From the NCBI GenBank assembly GCA_024689465.1, contig JAILDL010000038.1, forward strand, positions 1 to 64,000: a DNA stretch of 64,000 nucleotides. The letters are read 5' to 3'. Numbering within the stretch: the first letter of the stretch is position 1; each line of letters begins with the position of its first letter. The DNA is from Lachnospiraceae bacterium (GTDB lineage Bacteria > Bacillota > Clostridia > Lachnospirales > Lachnospiraceae). The position numbers and the translations under genes were made by a program. The notes below the pieces were generated by a model. That model saw only the letters and a list, made by a program, of their open reading frames with translations, had not been told where the DNA came from and did no database searches. Positions 53,308 through 62,175 of this stretch are shown piece after piece.

Positions 53308-53491
53308 GAAGATATCGGGGGCTGAACTGAGCATAATCCACATATATACAGAAAGTAATCGATTTGTGCAAAATTTAATATGCAATTTTTGCTGTTGAAT
53401 AAAAGTTGATGATTAATTAGAATGTGATATACCAAGTAATAATAAGTAGCGTGGGGGCAAGTGGTTTTCATTTGTAAAGGAGATAATGAGA

Positions 53492-55951
53492 ATGAATCAA
53501 ACAACAGGAGGAAATTATTTTTCTTCGGTAAAAGGCAAGTTGACGCTGATGGGTGCCATGGGAATCCTGGTCGCTTTGATCATCGGGATCATTGGGATCG
53601 GCTCCATTAACCGGAATGCCAAAAGCAGTGAAGTGGTTTCCCTGGTAAATGAGATCAGTGTGCTGCAGTCGGAGAATCTGGCGAATGATGCATTGTATCA
53701 GTATTATGTGGACGAAGCCTATTTAAAGGCAGCCATGGACAATCTGGATAAGATGGAGGAGAAGGCCGGCAGGCTGAAGAGCATTGCAGATGCAAATTAC
53801 AGTGATTCCATCGACCAGATCCTGGAAAATGTGGCCAGAGATAAGCAGAATTACAGCGAGATCCTGCAGATCCATGAGCAGCGGGGATATGAGGAATCTT
53901 CCGGCATGTATCAGCAGTTTATTGCAGCCAGCGGAGATCTTTCCGAAAGTTTTAAGACGCTGGTCAACAACAATGACTGGATGGAGATCCCCTGGATCGT
54001 GGGCCATATGGGAGAAGGCGGCGAGATGGTGGAAGTGGATGGAGAAGCCTATCATAAGCTGATCTACGAAAATCCTCTGCCGGTGGTAGGAAAGAGAAAC
54101 AATCTGGTTTCCCGTGTGGGAGGTACCTTTACCTACCCTTCTGTATATTATGTAAAGAATTTTCAGCTCATCAACGGTTCGGAGATTCTGGATCTGGACC
54201 TGAGTAAGGTAGAGTCTCTGGAAAAGTCCGGCGATGGTCTGGAGGCCGCAGAACTCTGTGATTTTGGCGGAGAACGTGCCATTAAGGTAACGGGTAAGTA
54301 TGATGCCACCAAGGAACGCTGGGAAGAGGTAGCAGTTACCTTCAGTGTAAAAGACATCGATCTTGAGAACTATCCGGTACTTCGTTATGAGCTTTATATG
54401 GATCCTACCGCAGAGCCCGGACAGATGTTCCAGTACGGCGGCGCGATCTCCGGTGTATACGGGTTTGCCTCTGCTCTGAATAATCTGGATGCCATGGTAA
54501 AGACCTACAGTAAACTGGTAGTGGAAGGAAAAGATGTTTCCGCTAATCTGGGAGAGATCGAAGCACTGATGGCTGAGATCGAAGAAAATATACCCAAGTA
54601 TACCACCGACCCTTCCCTGGCAGAAACGTCCCTGGGCTATCTGGAGACCAAGCGGGAGATCTTTGACAGTATCAAGGCAGTGGATGAACAGACACTGGCT
54701 ATCAAAGCAGACAATCAGGCGATCAATGCACAGCTCAGTACCCTTTGCGAAACCGTTCAGACCAGTGCCGTAACGCAGATGAATGCAGTAAAGAATCTGG
54801 TTACCGTACTGATCGTTGTCGTACTGATCGTGAGTGTGATCATTCTGGCTTTGATCATGCTGCGGATCATCCTGGGGATCAATCGAAGTGTGCAGTCCTT
54901 CCGTAGTGCCATTGAAGAGATTGCAGCAGGTAAGATCTCTGCCCGTGCAGATACGAAGGGAAAAGATGAGTTTGCTCTGTTTGCCTCCAATCTGAACGGA
55001 TTTATGGATACCCTGGAAGAGACCATTTCCAAGCTGAAGGATATGACCAATGTGCTGGCCGATTCCGGATTGCAGTTGGAGGACAGTGCCAATAAAACAA
55101 AAGAAGTGGCCGGAAATATCAGCGATACCGTGGGCCAGATCTCTCTGGGTGCTGTGGAACAGGCTAAGGATATTGAAGCTTCGTCCCGACAGGTTGTGGA
55201 TATGGGAAACAACATCGATGAGATCTTAAACAGCGTGACTGCACTGTCTGAGAAGTTTGGGGAAATGAGCTCCAGTGGAAAGGAAGCAACAGATAACATG
55301 AACAATCTGATGCATTCCAGTGATATGACAACAGAGGCATTCCACAAGATCGCCGATCAGGTACGCAAGACAGATGAGTCCGTAGGAAAGATCCAGGATG
55401 CCATCAGCCTCATTGCTTCTGTGGCAAATCAGATCAATCTGCTGTCCTTAAATGCCAGCATTGAAGCCGCCCGTGCAGGAGAGGCAGGCCGTGGATTTGC
55501 AGTTGTGGCAGAAGAGATCGGTAAGCTGGCAGACCAGACCAATCAGTCCGCAGGCATCATTGATCAGATCATCCATATGCTGACCGAGGAATCCGGCCGG
55601 ACCGTTGCGACCATCAATGAAGTGACCGAACTGATCCAGAATCAGAAGAATGATATTGATGCCACCAATGAGATCTTTGGAAATGTAAGTACCGGCATTG
55701 CATTTACCAAAGATTCCGTAAACGGTGTTTTAGGCCAGGCCCAGTCCTGTGAAAGTGCAGGAGAAAATGTAGTCAATCTGATGACCAACCTTTCCGCTAT
55801 TTCGGAGGAAAATGCGGCATCTGCAGAGACTACATCCAATGCGATGACGGAATTAAATAAGGAAACCGTCAAACTGGCAGAAACCTCAGCAGAATTAAAA
55901 CGGCTGGCGGATTCGCTGAAGAGCGATCTGGATTTCTTTGTAGTTGAATGA
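53492..55951 (+). CDS. Methyl-accepting chemotaxis protein
   Basis: This transmembrane chemoreceptor has 819 aa from ATG 53492, which has the better spacing to AAAGGAG than the ATG at 53486. A first helix (about 15-38: [20 protein letters not shown]) leads to a large extracellular sensor of about 390 residues and a second helix (about 430-455). A HAMP region and a signalling coiled coil follow. The hairpin tip [31 protein letters not shown] (in pieces) is intact. The sensor domain does not match Cache or 4HB motifs that I can name. It implies a chemotaxis/motility system elsewhere, although none is in this window. Confidence 0.93.
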   Translation: MNQTTGGNYFSSVKGKLTLMGAMGILVALIIGIIGIGSINRNAKSSEVVSLVNEISVLQSENLANDALYQYYVDEAYLKAAMDNLDKMEEKAGRLKSIADANYSDSIDQILENVARDKQNYSEILQIHEQRGYEESSGMYQQFIAASGDLSESFKTLVNNNDWMEIPWIVGHMGEGGEMVEVDGEAYHKLIYENPLPVVGKRNNLVSRVGGTFTYPSVYYVKNFQLINGSEILDLDLSKVESLEKSGDGLEAAELCDFGGERAIKVTGKYDATKERWEEVAVTFSVKDIDLENYPVLRYELYMDPTAEPGQMFQYGGAISGVYGFASALNNLDAMVKTYSKLVVEGKDVSANLGEIEALMAEIEENIPKYTTDPSLAETSLGYLETKREIFDSIKAVDEQTLAIKADNQAINAQLSTLCETVQTSAVTQMNAVKNLVTVLIVVVLIVSVIILALIMLRIILGINRSVQSFRSAIEEIAAGKISARADTKGKDEFALFASNLNGFMDTLEETISKLKDMTNVLADSGLQLEDSANKTKEVAGNISDTVGQISLGAVEQAKDIEASSRQVVDMGNNIDEILNSVTALSEKFGEMSSSGKEATDNMNNLMHSSDMTTEAFHKIADQVRKTDESVGKIQDAISLIASVANQINLLSLNASIEAARAGEAGRGFAVVAEEIGKLADQTNQSAGIIDQIIHMLTEESGRTVATINEVTELIQNQKNDIDATNEIFGNVSTGIAFTKDSVNGVLGQAQSCESAGENVVNLMTNLSAISEENAASAETTSNAMTELNKETVKLAETSAELKRLADSLKSDLDFFVVE

Positions 55952-56054
55952 TCGAAAATACATTGGAGAGGAACCGGGAAGCCGCTTGTTTTCGGCTTCC
56001 CGGCACTTTCCGGAATCCCTGCAAAATATTTTTGAAAAAAAGTAAAAAAGAGTG

Positions 56055-56083
56055 TTGACACTATTTGGTGGGGATGGTATATT
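56055..56083 (+). promoter_or_regulatory. Promoter of tRNA-Gly
   Basis: A perfect TTGACA (56055-56060), a 17-nt spacer and TATATT (56078-56083) lie 39 nt before the tRNA. Confidence 0.75.
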
Positions 56084-56122
56084 AATTCTTGTCCGTCGGA
56101 ACTGACGGAAACAACTGAAAAC

Positions 56123-56195
56123 GCGATAGTGGCGTAGTTGGTAACGCGCGACCTTGCCAAGGTCGAGACCGCGGGTTCGAGCCCCGTCTATCGCT
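56123..56195 (+). tRNA. tRNA-Gly (anticodon GCC)
   Basis: Acceptor GCGATAG pairs with CTATCGC; anticodon stem GACCT/AGGTC encloses loop TGCCA with anticodon GCC; T arm GCGGG-TTCGAGC-CCCGT is normal. CCA is not encoded. It has its own promoter and a strong terminator immediately after. Confidence 0.95.
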
Positions 56196-56197
56196 TC

Positions 56198-56230
56198 AAA
56201 AAGACACACCAAATGGTGTGTCTTTTTTTT
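56198..56230 (+). terminator. Terminator of tRNA-Gly
   Basis: AAAAAGACACACCA / TGGTGTGTCTTTTT with a two-base loop and a long T run. It starts 3 nt after the tRNA end. Confidence 0.93.
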
Positions 56231-56237
56231 GAACCCG

Positions 56238-56259
56238 TGGGGACGGGGTTAGGGGGTCA
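56238..56259. repeat. Dispersed GC-rich repeat, copy 4, overlapping argS stop
   Basis: Plus-strand core GGGGACGGGGTTAGGGG followed by GGTCA. Read on the minus strand, its first three bases TGA are the argS stop codon. It is the same element as at 24.70, 38.95 and 45.76 kb. Confidence 0.65.
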
Positions 56260-57957
56260 CATTTCTTCCGGACATTCCATTCCCAGGAGGCCTGCAGCAT
56301 CCGAGATGAGTTTTTGCACGATGTTTACGAGAGCCAGGCGGCTTTCCTTCGCTACGATATCTGCTTCTTTTAAAATAGGCCGATCCTGATAGAACTTATT
56401 AAAGTCGGTACAAAGGGCAATCAGATATTTGGCGACGATAGACGGCTCGTTGTTTTCAGCTGCAGATTGAACAGCATCCTCATATCCGCCAATGGTCTTT
56501 ATAAGGGCGAAGGTGACGTCATCTGTCAGGGCTTCGCAGGAAAATGCATGGTCCGAAATCTCCTGGCCATATTTCCGCAGGACGCTCTTTGCCCGGGCAT
56601 AGGTGTATTGAACATAAGGTCCGGTGGTTCCGTCAAAACTGAGCACATCTTTCCAGGAAAAGTTGATGTTCCGGATCCGCTGATTGAACAGATCATGGAA
56701 GATGACTGCTCCGACCCCTACCTGTTTCGCTACGGTCTCTTTATCTGCAAGAGCGGGATTCTTTTCCTCGATCAAATCGCCGGCACGTTTGATCGCCTCC
56801 TTTAGAATATCCTCTGCATAGATGATATTTCCCTTTCGCGTGGAGAGCTTTTCTCCGCCCAAACTGACCAGCCCGTAGGGAACATGCACCAGCTCATCGC
56901 TGTAGTCATACCCCATCAACTCAATGGCTTTGAATACCTGTTTGAAATGCAGGGACTGTTCCAAGCCGGTCACATACAGGCACTTATCAAAGTGATAGGT
57001 TTCCTTCCGGTACAGGACCGCTGCAATATCACGGGAATGATAGATTGAGCTGCCGTCCTTTTTGGTGATCATGCAGGGTGGCATATCATAGGCAGACAGG
57101 TCGATGACATTGGCGCCCTGGCTTTCCATAAGGAGGCCTTTTTCTTCCAGTAAGGCAGCCAGAGCAGGAACCTTTTCTCGATAAAAGCTTTCTCCGGTAT
57201 AGGAATCAAAGGAGATTCCCAGTATGTCATACACCCGCTCAAATTCGGTGAGGCTGATCTCTTTAAACCATTTCCAAATGGAAAGGGCTTCTGCATCTCC
57301 CTGCTCCATCTTTACGAACCAGGCTCTTGCTTCGTCCATCAGTTCCGGATGTGCATTCTTTTCCTGGTCAAATTTGACATAGATATCCAGAAGTTCCTGA
57401 ATGCCGTTTTTCTCCACGGCTTCCTTGCTGCTCCAGTTTTTATAAGCAACGATCAGCTTTCCGAACTGGGTCCCCCAATCCCCGAGATGATTGATCCGCA
57501 CGACCTGAGCTCCCAGCTTTTGATAGATCTTATACAGGGAATTGCCGATGATGGTGGTACGCAGATGCCCTACGTGGAAATTTTTGGCAATATTGGGGGA
57601 GGAGTAGTCCATGCAGACGGTTTGACCCGCAAAAATCGGATGGACGCCCAGATCATCCCCCTGCACCGCTTCCAGTGTCGCTTTCGCAAAAAGGGTGCGG
57701 TCTGCATACAGATTGCAATAGCCACCGGTTGCAGTCACGCTTGCAAGGCCCAGGCTTTCCTTTTGGCCATCCAGATGCGTCTTCAGTTCCTGGGCGATCC
57801 GGGCCGGATTTTTATGCAGCACTTTTGCAAAGGAAAAGCAGGGGATCGCCAGGTCTCCCAGGGCAGGATCCGGCGGCGTCTCCACGATCACTGTATCTGC
57901 CGGGAATTGATCCTTTCCCAGTATCTCGGCGATTGCATTACAGATTGTTTCTTTCAT
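56257..57957 (-). CDS. argS: Arginyl-tRNA synthetase
   Basis: This class I synthetase charges tRNA-Arg. It has 566 aa from ATG 57957 behind GGGAGAC; the frame runs further upstream but that part is leader. It has the N-terminal Arg-N domain (about 1-85), HIGH-type motif NFHVGHLRTT, KMSKS-equivalent LSTRKG and the anticodon-binding DALR domain at the C-terminus (about 445-566). Upstream are a dedicated promoter, a leader ORF rich in Arg codons and alternative RNA stems (see the leader features), so supply of charged tRNA-Arg probably controls it. The stop codon lies in a dispersed repeat. Confidence 0.97.
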   Translation of the reverse strand: MKETICNAIAEILGKDQFPADTVIVETPPDPALGDLAIPCFSFAKVLHKNPARIAQELKTHLDGQKESLGLASVTATGGYCNLYADRTLFAKATLEAVQGDDLGVHPIFAGQTVCMDYSSPNIAKNFHVGHLRTTIIGNSLYKIYQKLGAQVVRINHLGDWGTQFGKLIVAYKNWSSKEAVEKNGIQELLDIYVKFDQEKNAHPELMDEARAWFVKMEQGDAEALSIWKWFKEISLTEFERVYDILGISFDSYTGESFYREKVPALAALLEEKGLLMESQGANVIDLSAYDMPPCMITKKDGSSIYHSRDIAAVLYRKETYHFDKCLYVTGLEQSLHFKQVFKAIELMGYDYSDELVHVPYGLVSLGGEKLSTRKGNIIYAEDILKEAIKRAGDLIEEKNPALADKETVAKQVGVGAVIFHDLFNQRIRNINFSWKDVLSFDGTTGPYVQYTYARAKSVLRKYGQEISDHAFSCEALTDDVTFALIKTIGGYEDAVQSAAENNEPSIVAKYLIALCTDFNKFYQDRPILKEADIVAKESRLALVNIVQKLISDAAGLLGMECPEEM

Positions 57958-57982
57958 CTCATGTCTCCCTTTATTTTTTGAT

Positions 57983-58035
57983 AAAAAAAGAACCGCAATG
58001 GATTTAAGGCTTTTCGCTAAATCTATTACGGTTCT
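57983..58035 (-). terminator. Attenuator terminator in the argS leader
   Basis: On the minus strand AGAACCGTAATAGATTTA (from 58035) pairs with TTAAATCCATTGCGGTTCT (to 57989), one base unmatched; six more T residues follow. It lies only 25 nt before the argS start, after its own promoter, so it must be bypassed for argS to be expressed. Confidence 0.85.
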
Positions 58036-58061
58036 GTTTATATTCTTTATGAACAGCACCG
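58029..58061 (-). promoter_or_regulatory. Possible antiterminator stem in the argS leader
   Basis: CGGTGCTGTT (58061-58052, minus strand) can pair with AACAGAACCG (58038-58029) with one mismatch. The second arm overlaps the 5' arm of the terminator, so the two structures exclude each other. Further upstream, CAGACATAaGTTC in the leader ORF pairs with GAACgTATGTCTTG just before the antiterminator arm. Confidence 0.6.
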
Positions 58062-58110
58062 CACGGCAACAAGACATACGTTCCTGCAACCATGCGAATG
58101 ATCGGTATGG

Positions 58111-58170
58111 TTACAAGAACTTATGTCTGCGCTGTCTGCGTCTTAAGCTGTTTGTAAGATACATGTTCAT
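58111..58170 (-). CDS. Arg-rich leader peptide of argS
   Basis: This 19-codon ORF has a good GGAAGG site 7 nt before its ATG. It encodes MNMYLTNSLRRRQRRHKFL. Five of the 19 residues are Arg, clustered as RRRQRR (codons AGA, CGC, AGA, CAG, CGC, AGA). It lies between the argS promoter and the attenuator. Stalling of a ribosome for lack of charged tRNA-Arg at these codons would be expected to favour the antiterminator. It is too short to appear as a normal gene and is unlikely to act as a protein. Confidence 0.75.
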   Translation of the reverse strand: MNMYLTNSLRRRQRRHKFL

Positions 58171-58199
58171 AGACTAACCTTCCTGAAATAATTGAATTC

Positions 58200-58229
58200 A
58201 CTATACGCTACCGTCACAACTTCTGTCAA
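58200..58229 (-). promoter_or_regulatory. Promoter of the argS leader
   Basis: On the minus strand TTGACA (58229-58224), an 18-nt spacer and TATAGT (58205-58200). The predicted start, near 58193, gives a leader of about 235 nt. Confidence 0.65.
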
Positions 58230-58262
58230 CAAAAAAGAAATCAGTTTTTCCCGAAAAGCTTT

Positions 58263-59996
58263 TTACATCTGTAACTTCTGCATATTGTAATAGAACCCCT
58301 TCTTGGCCATGAGCTCCTCATGGGTTCCCTGCTCCACAATGCTGCCTTCGTGGATCACCAGGATCAGATCGGCATTTATGATGGTGGACAGGCGGTGGGC
58401 GATGGCGATGATGGTTCGCTTGCCTGCCAGCTGGCTGATGGCGGCCTGGATCTGCCGTTCGGTCTGTACATCCACCGAGGCGGTGGCTTCATCCAGGATG
58501 ATGATAGGAGAGTTGCGCAGGATCGCCCGTGCAATGGATACCCGCTGTTTTTGCCCGCCGGAGAGGCGAAGCCCACGCTCACCCACCTGGGTATCGTACT
58601 GATCCGGCATATTCAAAATGTCCTCATGGATATTGGCGGCTTTAGCGGCGGCGATGATCTCCTCCCGGGAGGCATCGGGCCTTGCATAGCCGATGTTCTC
58701 CGCGATGGACCCGTTAAACAGGAAGGTATCCTGCAGAACCGGGGAAATATTGTGCCGAAGGCTTTCCAGGGTTACATCCCTGATGTCCCTGCCGTCAACG
58801 AGGATGCGGCCTTCCTGTGGATCGTAGAATCGGGAGATCAGCTGTGTCGCGGTGGTCTTTCCCACACCCGTAGGGCCAACCAGAGCCACCATCATGCCGG
58901 GCTTGCAGGAAAAGGATACGTCCTTCAGCACGGGGATCTCATTGCTGTAGTGGAAACTTACATGTTCAAAGGAAACCCCGCCTTTTACGTCCTTAAGCGG
59001 AGTAGCGTTTTCCGAATCCGTGATGGCAGAAGGGGTTTCCAGGATCAGAGCCACACGCTCTGCACCTGCAAGGGACTGCTGCAGGTCCTCGATCAGCTTT
59101 GCCAGCCCGGATACCGGCTGGTAAAAGAGGGAAAGATACAACATGAATGCCACGATATCCGCAACCCCCAGCTGTCCTTTATAGGCCAGATACCCACCAA
59201 AGAATACCACCAGGATGGTACCGATGGAGGACAGGAATTCTACGCTGGGGTGGAAGATCCCGCTGGCGCGCAGGGCCCGGAGCATGGCCCGAACCTGTTC
59301 AAAGCTCTTTTCCTTGATGCGGCTGCCTTCGTAGGCTTCCTGACCAAAGGCCTGGATCTCATGCAGGCCCGACAGGGAATCCTGCAGTTGGGCGTTGAGC
59401 TGGCCCATGCTTTTCTGGGACGCCCGGAAAAAGGGACGAACGACTTTGGCAAAAATGACGCCGGAGATCAGGATCAGTGGAATGGGGAAACAGGTGATCA
59501 GAGCCAACTTTACATTCACCGTCAGGAGGATGCAGAGCACGCCCATAAAGGTCACGACATTGGTGATCATATCCGGGATCATGTGGGCATACAAAAGCTC
59601 AAAATCCCTGGTATCGTTTACGATCCGGCTCATGAGATCGCCGGTCTGCTTATCATGGAAAAAGCCCAGATCCAGACTTTGCAGTTTATCGTACAGTCTG
59701 CTGCGCAGATCGCCCACCAGATACCAGGCGGCACGGTGTGCCAGGTAGTTACTGAGAAAGCGGAAGAGGACCCGCAGCAGATACAGGCCAAGCAGCAGAG
59801 CAGCAAGGCCCTGCACTCTGGTGAGGGCTGCTTCATCCACCCCGTCTCCCACGATCCCCACCATAGTGGAGAGAACCTTTGGCGCGGCCAGATTGACGGC
59901 AGTAAGCCCAAAAGTGGCCAAAATGGCGATCACATATAATCCCTTATAACGAGCTGCCTCTTTGGTCAGCTTCCACAATACCTTCCATACTTTCAT
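58263..59996 (-). CDS. ABC exporter, MsbA/LmrA type, probably homodimeric
   Basis: This fused exporter has 577 aa from ATG 59996 (behind AAAGGATC). Six helices (about 15-310) are followed by an ATPase with Walker A GPTGVGKTT, signature LSGGQKQR, Walker B IIILDEATASVD and the H-loop IAHRLSTI. Both halves of a composite site are canonical, so a homodimer is sufficient. It is monocistronic on the minus strand. The substrate is unknown; lipid or drug export is typical of the family. Confidence 0.92.
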   Translation of the reverse strand: MKVWKVLWKLTKEAARYKGLYVIAILATFGLTAVNLAAPKVLSTMVGIVGDGVDEAALTRVQGLAALLLGLYLLRVLFRFLSNYLAHRAAWYLVGDLRSRLYDKLQSLDLGFFHDKQTGDLMSRIVNDTRDFELLYAHMIPDMITNVVTFMGVLCILLTVNVKLALITCFPIPLILISGVIFAKVVRPFFRASQKSMGQLNAQLQDSLSGLHEIQAFGQEAYEGSRIKEKSFEQVRAMLRALRASGIFHPSVEFLSSIGTILVVFFGGYLAYKGQLGVADIVAFMLYLSLFYQPVSGLAKLIEDLQQSLAGAERVALILETPSAITDSENATPLKDVKGGVSFEHVSFHYSNEIPVLKDVSFSCKPGMMVALVGPTGVGKTTATQLISRFYDPQEGRILVDGRDIRDVTLESLRHNISPVLQDTFLFNGSIAENIGYARPDASREEIIAAAKAANIHEDILNMPDQYDTQVGERGLRLSGGQKQRVSIARAILRNSPIIILDEATASVDVQTERQIQAAISQLAGKRTIIAIAHRLSTIINADLILVIHEGSIVEQGTHEELMAKKGFYYNMQKLQM

Positions 59997-60114
59997 GTAT
60001 AAGATCCTTTCGGTTTCCTTTCCGTATTTTCGCAAAAAAGGAACTCCTGATTTCGATACTAACAGGAACGAAGGAAGCCAACAAGGGGGGAAGTTTCCTG
60101 AAAAAAAGAAGTTT

Positions 60115-60167
60115 GTGCGATTCTTGAGCGTGCGATTCTTGACAAGGGTATGATTTGAGCGTTATAT
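60115..60167 (+). promoter_or_regulatory. Promoter with a tandem 13-bp direct repeat, before HMA gene
   Basis: GTGCGATTCTTGA occurs at 60115-60127 and again at 60130-60142 (period 15). The second copy ends in the -35 box TTGACA (60139-60144), followed by a 17-nt spacer and TTATAT (60162-60167). The repeat spacing, about 1.5 helical turns, fits an operator for the metal-binding protein gene. Confidence 0.55.
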
Positions 60168-60234
60168 AGAACTTGTTTATCAGAAAGTTAGTTATATATA
60201 ACAGATGACCAAAAAGAAAGAGGAGAGCAATCTT

Positions 60235-60489
60235 ATGTACAAAACCATTGCAACCATCGACGGCATGATGTGCACCATGTGTGAGGCCCACATTTCCGAA
60301 GTGATCCGCAAAGCGGTGCCGGGTGCAAAGAAAGTATCTGCTGATCATAAAAAAGGGACGGCAACCTTCTTAAGTGAAGAGATGCCGTCCGAAGACGCAT
60401 TGTTAAAAGCCATTGCCGATACCGGTTATACCTGTGTATCCGTCGATACGAAGCCCTATGAAAAGAAGGGGCTGTTTGGTCTGTTTTAA
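60235..60489 (+). CDS. Heavy-metal-associated domain protein (CopZ-like)
   Basis: This 84-aa cytoplasmic protein starts at ATG 60235, behind GAGGAGAGC. It is a single HMA domain with the metal-binding motif GMMCTMC (residues about 9-15), followed by the ferredoxin-like fold to about 70. A short C-terminal extension ends KKGLFGLF. The family binds Cu(I) or another soft metal. No copper ATPase or regulator gene is adjacent. It is convergent with, and overlaps by 4 nt, the alpha/beta hydrolase gene. Confidence 0.88.
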   Translation: MYKTIATIDGMMCTMCEAHISEVIRKAVPGAKKVSADHKKGTATFLSEEMPSEDALLKAIADTGYTCVSVDTKPYEKKGLFGLF

Positions 60490-61232
60490 GCCTGCAGCTG
60501 TTCTAACATAAATTCCTTTACCGCAGCAGTCACCAGCTCCAGATGGTGATCGTAGCAGTGGGTATCGCCGGGAATGGTTACCAGCCTGCAGTTTTTATAC
60601 AGCTTGGAAAATCTAACGCCGCATTCATAGGGAACGGCTTCGTCCTGATCCCCGTGGACGATGAGAACAGGCTTCTGATATTTCTCAACGAATTCCTCTA
60701 CGTGGATGGTCTGAGCAACCCGGGCGTAGTTTCCCTTGAGCTTTCGACCGTCCCAGGCTTCCAGTTCTTCGGGAATGTTCTCGGGGTCAAACTGGATCCC
60801 TAAAAGACCACCGGTTCTGGCTACTTCCGGAATCATGGCAGCGGGAGATAAGGGCATGAGCGCTTTGATGCGATCCCGCTCCATAGCGGCCGCCAGCATA
60901 ACCGCCAGACCGCCCTGGGAATGGCCGGTCATATAAAGGTCGGTGACAAAGTCCAGGCTTCTTGCATAGTCTACAACCGCCAGGATGTTGGTGAGCCACT
61001 TAAACAGAGTATGATCTTCAAACTTGCCATCGCTCTTGCCATGGCCGTACATGTCTGCCCGCAGGGTGGCCACGCCGATCTCGTTTAAGGCTTCCTGCAC
61101 GGCGCTGATGTGCCGCTCCTCACTGTGTCCGGTAAAACCGTGGATCACAATGCATAGGGGGCACTTTTTCGGATTGCCCTTGGGCATATCCAGATAGGCA
61201 TTTAATTTGATTCCGTCACAATCGATGTACAT
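60486..61232 (-). CDS. Alpha/beta hydrolase
   Basis: This 248-aa serine hydrolase has the oxyanion region VIHGFTGHSEERH, the nucleophile elbow GHSQGGLAV (Ser near 106) and acid/His segments VHGDQDEAVPYE and GDTHCYDHH. It resembles cinnamoyl/feruloyl esterase-like or acylaminoacyl-peptidase-like cytoplasmic hydrolases. It has no signal peptide. Its strong AGGAGGAAC site lies right behind the hairpin that separates it from the SDR gene. The substrate is unknown. Confidence 0.9.
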   Translation of the reverse strand: MYIDCDGIKLNAYLDMPKGNPKKCPLCIVIHGFTGHSEERHISAVQEALNEIGVATLRADMYGHGKSDGKFEDHTLFKWLTNILAVVDYARSLDFVTDLYMTGHSQGGLAVMLAAAMERDRIKALMPLSPAAMIPEVARTGGLLGIQFDPENIPEELEAWDGRKLKGNYARVAQTIHVEEFVEKYQKPVLIVHGDQDEAVPYECGVRFSKLYKNCRLVTIPGDTHCYDHHLELVTAAVKEFMLEQLQA

Positions 61233-61248
61233 GTTGTTCCTCCTGAAA

Positions 61249-61279
61249 AGAAGCCAACGGGAATCCCCCGCTGACTTCT
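61249..61279 (-). terminator. Hairpin between SDR and hydrolase genes
   Basis: AGAAGTCAGCGGG / CCCGTTGGCTTCT, then TTTTC on the minus strand, 10 nt after the SDR stop and just before the hydrolase ribosome site. It is a probable partial terminator. Confidence 0.7.
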
Positions 61280-61289
61280 CTGTTTTTAT

Positions 61290-62051
61290 TTATGATGCGC
61301 ACCAGCCGCCATCTACTGCCAGTTCTGCGCCACTGACATAGGAAGCTTCGTCACTGGCCAGATATAAAGCTGCTTTTGCGATCTCGGTAGGTTCGCCGGG
61401 GGCAGGAGAGGTAGCCAGTGTTTTCTGGATCCTTCCGTAACCGTCCATATCGGGCTGGCCCATGGATGCTCCAATCTCGGTCTTGAAACCGCCTGCAATG
61501 ATGGAGTTGGAGCGGATGCCCTCTGCCATATACATGAAGGCTGTGTTTCTGGATAAGGCTACAACAGCAGCCTTGGAAGCACAGTATACAGCACCGGCGC
61601 AGGTCTTATAGGCTCCTTCGGATGCGATGTGTACGATGGAACCGCCACTCTTCTGATTTAAGAAAGTATTGACTGCCTTTCTGGTAGCATAGAAAGGTCC
61701 GTATACATTGACGCCGAATACCTTTTCCAACTTCTCATCGGAGAAGTTGCCAACCGGCTCCATGCTGTCCATGATACCTGCATTGTTTACCAGAATGTCC
61801 AGCTTTCCGAACTGTTCCACTGCGAAGTCGATCATGGCGTCGTTTACCTCTTTGGAAGAGATATCCCCGGGAAACGCCAGAACCTTGCCTTCTTCCCCTG
61901 CCAGAGCAGCTGCCAGTTCATCCAGACGTTCCTTTCTTCTAGCTACGGCAACCACTTTGGCACCTTCTTTTACAAAGAGCGTAACGATCTCTTTGCCCAT
62001 TCCGCTGCTGGCACCTGTCACAACAGCTACTTTACCAGTTAATCTACCCAT
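61290..62051 (-). CDS. Short-chain dehydrogenase/reductase
   Basis: This 253-aa NAD(P)-dependent oxidoreductase has the cofactor loop TGASSGMGKEI, NNAG motif, catalytic Tyr-Lys in YCASKAAVV with the Ser in VHIASEGAYK, and the C-terminal VDGGWCAS end. It is a classical SDR, probably acting on a small alcohol or ketone. The substrate cannot be told. AGGAGG precedes the start. It lies after a terminator from msrA and is probably a separate unit. Confidence 0.93.
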   Translation of the reverse strand: MGRLTGKVAVVTGASSGMGKEIVTLFVKEGAKVVAVARRKERLDELAAALAGEEGKVLAFPGDISSKEVNDAMIDFAVEQFGKLDILVNNAGIMDSMEPVGNFSDEKLEKVFGVNVYGPFYATRKAVNTFLNQKSGGSIVHIASEGAYKTCAGAVYCASKAAVVALSRNTAFMYMAEGIRSNSIIAGGFKTEIGASMGQPDMDGYGRIQKTLATSPAPGEPTEIAKAALYLASDEASYVSGAELAVDGGWCAS

Positions 62052-62094
62052 TTGTGTACCTCCTCAGGTTACATGATATAGGTATATTTTATCG

Positions 62095-62128
62095 AAAAAA
62101 GTGCCACCTATAAATGTACAGGTGGCAC
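62095..62128 (-). terminator. Terminator of msrA
   Basis: GTGCCACCTGTACA / TATAGGTGGCAC, followed by six T residues on the minus strand, 47 nt after the msrA stop codon. Confidence 0.9.
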
Positions 62129-62175
62129 AAATAATCCGAAGGAAAATAGAAATATTGGATAAAAGAGGGATTGCT

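Noticed and set aside
57958-58260. T-box riboswitch upstream of argS
   Set aside because: The T-box sequence expected before the terminator is not present, while a leader ORF and alternative stems are.
58320-59939. Long open frame (539 codons) antisense to the ABC exporter
   Set aside because: It mirrors a well-supported exporter gene, has no ribosome site and a low-complexity, His/Gln/Gly-rich translation typical of antisense shadows.
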